This document shows positions 25,028 to 32,138 of a stretch of DNA of 39,614 nt, piece after piece. Numbering within the stretch: the stretch's first letter is position 1; each line of letters opens with the position of its first letter. A program made the position numbers and the translations under genes. The notes below the pieces were generated by a model, which searched no databases, had not been told where the DNA came from, and worked only from the letters and a program-made list of their open reading frames with translations. Source of the stretch: Paraburkholderia piptadeniae (lineage in GTDB: Bacteria; Pseudomonadota; Gammaproteobacteria; Burkholderiales; Burkholderiaceae); the NCBI RefSeq assembly GCF_900007165.1, contig NZ_CYGY02000071.1:1-39614 (forward strand), given 5' to 3'.

Positions 25028-25915
25028 TTACTGCGCGTTGCGCAACATAGGTTGAACCAGCGTGGCAAACACGCTGCGCTCTTCTTCAGTGAGCGTGCCG
25101 AGCGGCGCCCGGGCGACACCGACGGGCATACCCGCTAGTTCACATCCGTATCGAACGTATTGAATGAATTTTCCACTGCGCTCTAGCAGTTCGAGAACGG
25201 GCAGCAGTTGCGCCATCAGCTTGCGGCCGGTTTCGAAGTCATTGCGCTTCACGCATGCGTCGAAGAGCGCGGTGTGCGCTTCCGGCAAGAAGTTGGAAGC
25301 ACCGCCGACCCAACTCTTCGCGCCCCACACGAAGAACTCGAGCGCCTGGTCGTCCATTCCGCAGCTCAGCACCAGCCTGTCGCGGAAGTGCGTCGCAAGA
25401 TGATGCAGATGCGAGATGTCGCCCGTACTCTCTTTCATTGCGACGAAGTTCGGCCGCTCGAGCAGTTTTTCCAGCACCGTATCGCTGATTTCCGTCCCCG
25501 TGCGGGCCGGAAAGTTGTACAGCATGATGGGCATGTCGAGACTGTCGTCCACTTTCAGCATGTGGCTCAGCAGTTCTTCCTGCGTGGGCTGCGCGTAGTA
25601 CGGAGCAGCAAGCAACAACGCAGGCAGCCCGGCACGCTTCGCCTCTTGCCCAAGGCGAATGACTTCGCTCGTCGTCGTCGCATTGATGCCGGCAGTGAGA
25701 TACGTCTTGCCGCCTGCCGCTTCCGCTACGGTGTTGAACGTGCGGACACGCTCGTCGAAACTGAGCGCATAGTATTCGCCCGTGGTCCCGCCGATTCCAA
25801 GGCCCGCGACTCGAGTCGCGAGATTGGCTGCGTGCTTGCCCAGCAAATCGTGGTTAATCTCGCCATCCGCGTTGAATGGCGTAACCAGAGGCGTATGTAC
25901 TCCCTCGAAGCTCAT
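25028..25915 (-). CDS. DapA/NanA-family lyase or dehydratase
   Basis: A 295-aa TIM-barrel class I aldolase-like enzyme. All residues of the dihydrodipicolinate synthase site line up at canonical numbers: T44, T45 (GGTTGE), Y107, Y133, R138 (YNFPARTG) and Schiff-base lysine K161 (AMKES). Since it lies in a catabolic operon, lysine synthesis is unlikely; relatives in catabolic clusters act as pyruvate aldolases or as deaminases/dehydratases (as in hydroxyproline use). GAAGAGAG precedes the ATG. It lies between glyA and the FAD oxidoreductase, with gaps of 43 and 5 nt. The family is certain and the reaction open. Confidence 0.87.
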   Translation of the reverse strand: MSFEGVHTPLVTPFNADGEINHDLLGKHAANLATRVAGLGIGGTTGEYYALSFDERVRTFNTVAEAAGGKTYLTAGINATTTSEVIRLGQEAKRAGLPALLLAAPYYAQPTQEELLSHMLKVDDSLDMPIMLYNFPARTGTEISDTVLEKLLERPNFVAMKESTGDISHLHHLATHFRDRLVLSCGMDDQALEFFVWGAKSWVGGASNFLPEAHTALFDACVKRNDFETGRKLMAQLLPVLELLERSGKFIQYVRYGCELAGMPVGVARAPLGTLTEEERSVFATLVQPMLRNAQ

Positions 25916-25958
25916 CGTCGTTCTCTCTTCAATAAAGATCGCTACATGCCCTCGTCAA

Positions 25959-27254
25959 TTAAACAAGGGCATCCGCATGTGAATAAATCGGGAACTGGTT
26001 GCAGAGGTCACGCACACGGCTACGCACCGCGCGCTCGACCCGTTCGTCGCCGGCGGGCTCTCGTTCGAGTGCCGACAAAACTTCGAGAATCATCTGTCCA
26101 ACCTGCTCGAACTGCTCGGTTCCGAAGCCGCGCGTCGTGCCCGCAGGTGTGCCGAGCCGGATTCCCGAAGTGACGGTCGGGTTTTCCGTGTCGAATGGAA
26201 TGCCGTTTTTATTACAGGTGATGCCCGCACGCTCCAGCGCCTTTTCAGCCTGCGTACCCGTTAGCCGCTTCGAACGCAAATCAACCAGCAGCAAATGGTT
26301 ATCCGTCCCTCCCGTCACCAGACTGAGACCGCCCGATTTCAGGACGTCGCCGAGCGCCTGCGCGTTACGCAGCACGCGGTCGATATACGCGGTGAACTCC
26401 GGACGAAGCGCTTCGCCAAATGCCACCGCCTTGCCCGCGATGACGTGCATCAGCGGACCGCCCTGCAACCCCGGGAACACGGCCGAGTTGATCTTCTTGG
26501 CAATGTCGCCGTTATTGGTGAGGATGAATCCGCCTCTCGGTCCGCGAAGCGTCTTATGGGTGGTGGACGTCACCACGTCGGCGTATGGAACAGGGTTCTC
26601 GTGTCTGCCCGCCGCGACAATGCCAGCGATGTGCGCCATGTCGACCATCAACAGCGCGCCTACGCTATCGGCAATGTCACGGAAAGCCGCGAAATCCAAA
26701 GCACGCGGATACGCTGAGTAACCCGCGATGATGAGCTTCGGGCGATGCTCCTCCGCGAGCCGACGGACCTGCTCATAGTCGATGCGGTAAGTGTCGGGAC
26801 TCACACCGTACTGAACAGCGTTGAACCACTTGCCGGAAAGCGCAGGACGAGCGCCATGCGTCAGGTGGCCGCCCGCATCGAGGGACATGCCCATCACCGT
26901 GTCGCCCGGCTTCACGAGCGCGAGCATCACAGCGCCGTTCGCCTGCGCGCCCGAATGAGGCTGCACGTTGGCGTATTCAGCTTCGAACAGGGCCTTGACG
27001 CGATCGATGGCGAGCGCTTCGACCCTGTCCACGTGTTCACACCCGCCGTAGTACCGCTTCGACGGATATCCCTCGGCGTACTTGTTGGTCAGCACAGTGC
27101 CCTGCGCTTCCATCACTGCTGCCGAGACGATGTTTTCGGACGCAATCAATTCGATCTGCGTTTGCTGCCGGCGCAACTCCAACGCAATCTCTGATGCGAT
27201 AACGGGGTCACGGCTCTGGAGGGTTTCGGCAAAAAAGCGTGAGTTCTCGTTCAC
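25959..27254 (-). CDS. glyA: Serine hydroxymethyltransferase
   Basis: A 431-aa PLP enzyme interconverting glycine plus 5,10-methylene-THF with serine. Motifs: IELIASENIVS (residues ~35-44), NKYAEGYPSKRYYGGCEHVD, D205MAH208, and the PLP lysine K234 in TSTTHKTLRGPRGG. The start is GTG at 27254 (reads MNENSRFFAETL, the family's usual N-terminus) with GGAGTG upstream; the longer open frame from 27389 is not family-like. In betaine catabolic operons SHMT recovers the C1 units released by N-demethylation and feeds glycine to serine. It is 153 bp after the binding-protein gene and 43 bp before the DapA-like gene. Presumably a second, housekeeping copy lies elsewhere. Confidence 0.95.
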   Translation of the reverse strand: MNENSRFFAETLQSRDPVIASEIALELRRQQTQIELIASENIVSAAVMEAQGTVLTNKYAEGYPSKRYYGGCEHVDRVEALAIDRVKALFEAEYANVQPHSGAQANGAVMLALVKPGDTVMGMSLDAGGHLTHGARPALSGKWFNAVQYGVSPDTYRIDYEQVRRLAEEHRPKLIIAGYSAYPRALDFAAFRDIADSVGALLMVDMAHIAGIVAAGRHENPVPYADVVTSTTHKTLRGPRGGFILTNNGDIAKKINSAVFPGLQGGPLMHVIAGKAVAFGEALRPEFTAYIDRVLRNAQALGDVLKSGGLSLVTGGTDNHLLLVDLRSKRLTGTQAEKALERAGITCNKNGIPFDTENPTVTSGIRLGTPAGTTRGFGTEQFEQVGQMILEVLSALEREPAGDERVERAVRSRVRDLCNQFPIYSHADALV

Positions 27255-27353
27255 GTGGTCACTCCGGATTAAATCGTTTGAAGCATGTGTTGCAAGACCA
27301 TCTGTTGACGCGATGCAGCGTTCGCGATTACCCGTCAGGTAACGACAAGACTC

Positions 27354-27397
27354 GACTCGCCGTGAACAGGATGCGCTGCATCCAGTCACGGCGAGTC
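27354..27397 (-). terminator. Strong two-tier hairpin between binding protein and glyA
   Basis: GACTCGCCGTGA pairs with TCACGGCGAGTC (12 bp, perfect), and inside it GGATGC pairs with GCATCC. It starts 11 nt after the binding-protein stop. No T-tract follows. Such hairpins often protect the transcript of a highly needed binding protein from decay while passing less mRNA to the genes after it. Confidence 0.5.
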
Positions 27398-27407
27398 CGT
27401 CCTCGGC

Positions 27408-28289
27408 TTACTGCTGCAACCAGGCCTTCACCTTGTCCGGGTGCGCCTCGACGAATTTCTTCGCTGCTGTCGCGTAGTCGTTCGTGGAGTTGCCCTCGTA
27501 CTCGATGGACTCGACGTCAGCGAGCGTCAGCTTGAAATGCTTGAAGAAGACGTCTGCGCGAGGAAACTTGGTCGCGAACTGTTTCGATGCGAAGGCGTGA
27601 ACCTGCTCCTCGCCGCCCAGCGTTCCCTTCGGGTCCTTGAGGTAGCGCATCTGCCACTTCTGGAAGAGCCAGTGAGGGCTCCAGACCGTGGCGACAATCC
27701 ATTGCTTCGACTGATAGGCGCGCGAAACGCCTGCGAGCATGCCGGCTTCGCTTGACGATTGCAGGTTGTAGCCGTTCAGGTCATACGCCTTGATTGTCTT
27801 TTCGGATGCCTGCATCAGACCGCCGCCGGGCTCGATACCCTGGATGGTGCCGTTCAGCTTGCTCTTGACGTCCGGCTTTTCGAGGTCGGAAATCGTCGCG
27901 ACCTGCGACTCGGGTATGTATGCCGGCACTGCCCAACCGTTCTTGCCGCCCGTATAGATCACGCCGACGTCATCCATGTCGTTCTTGTATCGCGCGTAAT
28001 ACGCTGCGTGAGTCACAGGCAGCCACCCGCCCACCATGATGTCCAGATCACCGCGAGCCACGCCCTGGTACTGGATGCCGATATCGGCTTGCACAAACTG
28101 AACCGGCTGCTTGAGATTGTTCTCGAGAACGTACTTGGCCACATTGGCTACGGCCAGAACGTCCGCCCAGTTTGTGACTGCCATCTTGATCGGTTCGGCG
28201 GCGACAGCAGAGCCACCGCCGACACCCATGGCAACGACCGTCGACACAGCCAGGTTCGCAACCAGCGATTTGAATAGATTGCGTTTCAT
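27408..28289 (-). CDS. Glycine betaine/proline-betaine-type ABC substrate-binding protein (ProX/OpuAC family)
   Basis: A 293-aa periplasmic binding protein with a Sec signal peptide (MKRNLFKSLVANLAVSTVVA, cut near AVAA). The mature domain starts EPIKMAVTNWADVLAVANVA and carries GDLDIMVGGWLPVTHAAYYA and WIVATVWSPHWLFQKWQMRY, regions that in this family supply the aromatic cage for a quaternary ammonium group. It defines the operon's substrate class as a betaine, choline or carnitine-like compound. It follows the permease gene by 71 bp and probably captures ligand for it. Confidence 0.9.
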   Translation of the reverse strand: MKRNLFKSLVANLAVSTVVAMGVGGGSAVAAEPIKMAVTNWADVLAVANVAKYVLENNLKQPVQFVQADIGIQYQGVARGDLDIMVGGWLPVTHAAYYARYKNDMDDVGVIYTGGKNGWAVPAYIPESQVATISDLEKPDVKSKLNGTIQGIEPGGGLMQASEKTIKAYDLNGYNLQSSSEAGMLAGVSRAYQSKQWIVATVWSPHWLFQKWQMRYLKDPKGTLGGEEQVHAFASKQFATKFPRADVFFKHFKLTLADVESIEYEGNSTNDYATAAKKFVEAHPDKVKAWLQQ

Positions 28290-28360
28290 ATAGCACTCCT
28301 ACTTGATTATCGGATTAGTTAAAAATTGACGGCCGTTGTGAAGCCCTACAAATTGGTCAT

Positions 28361-29242
28361 TCAGGTTCGTGCTGCGGCACGTGGGCCAGCCTTTGCCGTG
28401 CGTGCGCCGGGTTTGGCTTTCTTTGCCTTCACCCCGAAACTCTCCGTCAGCCGGTCAAGCACGATGGCGAGCAACACAACACCGAGGCCGCCCTCGAAAC
28501 CAATCCCGATGTCGAGGCGCTGAATGCCGCTCAACACATATTCGCCGAGACCACCCGCACCGATCATCGACGCCACCACGACCATCGAAAGCGCCATCAT
28601 GATGGTCTGATTCACGCCTGCCATGATCGACGGCAGCGCGTTCGGCAACTGGATCTTCCAGAGAAGCTGCGAATCGGTGCTGCCGAACGAGCGGCCTGCT
28701 TCCAGCAACTCCTCGCGCACTTGCTTGATGCCGAGCGTCGTGAGGCGCACGACGGGTGGCATCGCGAACACGATGGTCGCAATCACGGCCGGAACACGGC
28801 CCAGCCCGAACAGGATGACGGCTGGAATCAGATAGACGAATGCCGGCATCGTCTGCATGAAATCGAGCAGCGAGCGCAGGACCACCTCGACCCGTTTGTT
28901 CCGCGCGCCCCAGATGCCAAGCGGCACGCCGATGACCAGGCTGAAGAACGTCGCCGCGATCACGAGCGCCAGTGTGGAGACGGTTTGAGCCCAGAGGCCC
29001 ATGTAGTGAATGGCCATAAGAGCAACGCCGACGAAGGCCGAGAACACGACACCGCGTCGCCACAAGGCAAACGCCATGAGGATAACGAGCATGGCAATGA
29101 ATGGAATGGAAGCCAGCCCATCCTCCAGCAGCTTGACTACCGCACCCAGTACGGCGGAGAAAGCGTCGAAGCCGCCGCGAAAATGCTGAAAGAGAAAATT
29201 GACTGCATCTTCTGCAAACTTGCCGATGACTGACGAATTCAT
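28361..29242 (-). CDS. proW: Betaine ABC transporter permease (ProW family)
   Basis: A 293-aa inner-membrane permease with about six to seven helices. The EAA loop for ATPase contact is EAGRSFGSTDSQLLWKIQLP, followed by NALPSIMAGVNQTIMMALSM, typical of ProW/OpuAB. The C-terminus is an unusual lysine/alanine-rich tail (FGVKAKKAKPGARTAKAGPR). Its start ATG overlaps the stop of the ATPase gene (ATGA, 29239-29242), so the two are translated together. Confidence 0.93.
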   Translation of the reverse strand: MNSSVIGKFAEDAVNFLFQHFRGGFDAFSAVLGAVVKLLEDGLASIPFIAMLVILMAFALWRRGVVFSAFVGVALMAIHYMGLWAQTVSTLALVIAATFFSLVIGVPLGIWGARNKRVEVVLRSLLDFMQTMPAFVYLIPAVILFGLGRVPAVIATIVFAMPPVVRLTTLGIKQVREELLEAGRSFGSTDSQLLWKIQLPNALPSIMAGVNQTIMMALSMVVVASMIGAGGLGEYVLSGIQRLDIGIGFEGGLGVVLLAIVLDRLTESFGVKAKKAKPGARTAKAGPRAAART

Positions 29243-30597
29243 GCTGCTCTCCGTTCCATAACCTGCTTGAGTATCGTCCTGCAGGACACTACGCCTGCGA
29301 GTTGTCCCGTCGTATCAGTGACGGGAACGTCGTGTTCCTGGCTCAATGCGATGGCAGCCAGCTCATGCAAATCCGCATCCAGCGAAACGGCATTCACATC
29401 ATGGAGCAGCGCGTCCCGGACGGGGTGTGTGCCCGCCTTGTGCAGCGATGCGGGTGTTACACAGCCTTGATACCGGCCTGAGTCATCGCAGACATAGCCG
29501 CACTCGACGCCGCTATCGATAAGCTGATTGAGGTAGCGTTCAGCAGACGTGCCGATGTCGCACGAAATCAGCCCACGGTCGACCCGCGTCATGAGACTCG
29601 AAGCTTTGAGGAACCGCGAAACGTCGACATTGCGGAAGAAGTCCCGTACGTACGAGTCCGCCGGCGACTGGATCAGTTCGGCAGGTGTGCCGACCTGAAT
29701 CAGGCAGCCATCTTTCATGATGCCGATCCGGCCGCCAATCTTGATGGCTTCTTCGATGTCGTGCGAAATGAAGACGATGGTCCGCTGCTCTTCCTTCTGG
29801 AGCCGCAAAAGCTCGTTCTGCATTTCGAATCGAATCAGCGGGTCCAGTGCCGAGAACGCCTCGTCCATCAGAAGCACCGAGGGGTTCACCGCAAGTGCGC
29901 GTGCAAGGCCGACACGTTGCTGCATGCCGCCAGACAGTTCGCTGGGAAGCAGCTTTTCGTACGAGCCCAGACCGACTCGCGTCAGCGCGGAGCGCGCGAT
30001 ATCGTATCGCTCTGCTTTCTTCAGTCCTGCGACCTCCAGCCCATACGCGATGTTGTCGAGCACCGTGCGGTTCGGCAGAAGCGCGAACGACTGGAACACC
30101 ATCGCCATCTTCTTGCGGCGCACTTCGCGCAGCTCCGTTGTGGACATGGGGGCGATGTCGCGCCCTTCGAGAACGACCTGACCGGAAGTGGGTTCGATCA
30201 GGCGATTGAGCAGTCGAACCAGCGTCGACTTGCCGGAACCCGAGAGGCCCATGACGACAAAGATCTCACCCGCCTTGACGCTGAGACTGACGTCATTGAC
30301 GGCCACCATGTTGCCCGTCTGCTCGAAAATTTCATTCCTTCCGAGACCTTGCTTTACGAGCTCAGCGGCACGCTCGGGCTTCGGCCCGAAGATCTTCGAC
30401 AGGTTTCGGACCGTGAGAATATCGGTCCCGGAGACCGCGATGGATTTCGCTACCGGGGAAACATCTTCCGCTTGGACTGCGCCCGGATGGAGCACGCCTT
30501 CCGGCGCGAATGTCAGGTTTGGGGCCATTCTGTCATCCCAACTGGCAGGTTCAAGAAATCGAAGCGCGCGACCTGTAGCGTTCACAAAACCCTGCAT
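29239..30597 (-). CDS. proV: Betaine ABC transporter ATPase with CBS domains (ProV family)
   Basis: A 452-aa ATPase energising betaine uptake. Walker A is GLSGSGKST (117-125), the signature LSGGMQQRVGLARAL, Walker B VLLMDEAFSALDP, and the switch His in FISHD. Two CBS motifs follow (~330-450), the ionic-strength or nucleotide sensor of ProV-type proteins. The homologous region starts only near residue 60 (ILTVRNLSKIFGPKPERAAE), so the true start may be the ATG at 30528 or lie later; 30597 lacks a clear ribosome site. It is the first gene of the long leftward operon. Confidence 0.92.
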   Translation of the reverse strand: MQGFVNATGRALRFLEPASWDDRMAPNLTFAPEGVLHPGAVQAEDVSPVAKSIAVSGTDILTVRNLSKIFGPKPERAAELVKQGLGRNEIFEQTGNMVAVNDVSLSVKAGEIFVVMGLSGSGKSTLVRLLNRLIEPTSGQVVLEGRDIAPMSTTELREVRRKKMAMVFQSFALLPNRTVLDNIAYGLEVAGLKKAERYDIARSALTRVGLGSYEKLLPSELSGGMQQRVGLARALAVNPSVLLMDEAFSALDPLIRFEMQNELLRLQKEEQRTIVFISHDIEEAIKIGGRIGIMKDGCLIQVGTPAELIQSPADSYVRDFFRNVDVSRFLKASSLMTRVDRGLISCDIGTSAERYLNQLIDSGVECGYVCDDSGRYQGCVTPASLHKAGTHPVRDALLHDVNAVSLDADLHELAAIALSQEHDVPVTDTTGQLAGVVSCRTILKQVMERRAA

Positions 30598-32138
30598 CTA
30601 AAGGCATCGCCTGCTCTCGCCGGATTCACCTGGCCAGTTTCATCTCGAAGCTGCGGGTGTATCGACAGAGGCAAACGTCGCGAAGCACTTAAGTCAAACA
30701 AGTCACTATTCCGCGCACAAAATGCAGAACATTCGTGCGTCAGACGTCGCGCTAGTCGGTGGTTAATGCATGGATTGCAGCGTACCAAGCCAAATTGACT
30801 CATCCAGCTACATTTTCTGGGCACTTTTCCATACCTTTGGTAATGCAAGGCGCTTCTGTAGTGCTTGTAGAAAAGAGATGGTGGGAATGAAATTCGCGCA
30901 CGGCCAGTCTGGCTGCGGGTTTGCGGACGACGGCACTCACCACTGCGAGGTCTTTCACCGCTTCAGCTCTAACGCAATCGAAGCCGCCGCATAGGGAATG
31001 TCCTAGGTAGGGTCTACGAGAGTGCTTCTCGCGGCCCACATGCGACGAGTCTCTGCATTGCCAAGACAATCTGACGATGCCGTTGCCCGGCCACTCGAAG
31101 CGCGGCGAGCTTGCGGCAGTGAGCGCGCCATGGCGAAATTAGCCGCGCGTCACGTCGCACATCGCGAGCGGGCAGCACACAACTGGGAGCGAGTAGCGAA
31201 TTCTGTCTGCGATGGCCGAGGCGCGATGCGATACACGGGCCTATCGAACGCAAGAAAGCTGCGATGAAATTCGCAGTTCGAGCATCTCGCCCTCAACGGC
31301 ACCTTTTACGCTGGCTTAAACAGAAATTCCAACACAAGCGAGCGACGCAACTGACGACCACAGACAGAAAGCAATGACCGTGATGAAGCTAAAGCCATTT
31401 CGATTTCCTTATCCTGCGATCTTGCCCAAAATCTAATCAATGTGAAGATGCTTCGCATCGACATTAAATGCTGCGGCTAATTAATGCGCAATGCCCGTGT
31501 CATCGACGGCCATAAAAGAAAGCCTGCTCTTTTTATGACAGCGTCACATTTCCGGTCGACTTCTGTCGCCTGCAATGCCCTCGATCAAGACGCAGACGCC
31601 GCACGCAATGCTCGAAGACGTTGCACCGGAATCTCGCCCTCGCTCAGCTACCGACGAGCACCGCCTGGTTCTCGCGCACGCAATGCAGCAGTTGCCAATG
31701 ATGCCGCGCATCGCCGCATGGTTCGCGGCACGACGCGATCGGAAAAAATCGCCGTACGGCATCACGCTGAACCTTCATCGCGAGAAAAAAGTACGCAACA
31801 TCGCCACGCGCGACGCATATTGTTCTCGTGAAGCACACGTACGTTACTAGCCATCTAGCGATTGTACATCGTTCCTTTACCAATCGAATTTCTGAAGCCT
31901 TGAATAACAAATTGCTTACACAACGACTTATTCCACATTCTTTTTCGCAACGCGTTTTGATTCATTTCTCTGACACGCGCAAACGATAAATTTCGCTGGC
32001 TGAGGTAAGCAAACACTTCAGCACGAACAGCTCCAATTACAGATCAGGGGTAACAGAACAGATCTTGCAAGTTCAGTTCAGTTCAGTTCAGGACAGGAGC
32101 AAATATTTCAATTCTGATTGTCTTCTGGAGATAGGAAA
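30598..32138. other. 1.5-kb region without a recognisable gene
   Basis: No frame here looks like a known protein, and frames longer than 80 codons lack good ribosome sites or family motifs. Its left part should hold the promoter of the proVWX operon and its right part that of the phosphoesterase gene; I could not fix either confidently. Base composition becomes clearly more AT-rich after about 31,300, unlike the flanks, which suggests an insertion scar or a regulatory/untranslated stretch. Confidence 0.5.
32071..32090 (+). repeat. Four tandem GTTCA units
   Basis: GTTCA is repeated four times without interruption, ending 48 bp before the phosphoesterase start codon, in the probable 5' leader. 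Slippage here would change leader length by 5 nt per unit. Confidence 0.8.

Noticed and set aside
29761..30798. A 345-codon plus-strand frame antisense to proV
   Set aside because: No domain and antisense to a textbook ABC ATPase with all motifs.
31535..31560. Possible Pho box upstream of the phosphoesterase gene
   Set aside because: One CTGTCAT-like heptamer can be read on the minus strand, but the second repeat at 11-bp spacing is missing and it lies about 590 bp from the start codon.
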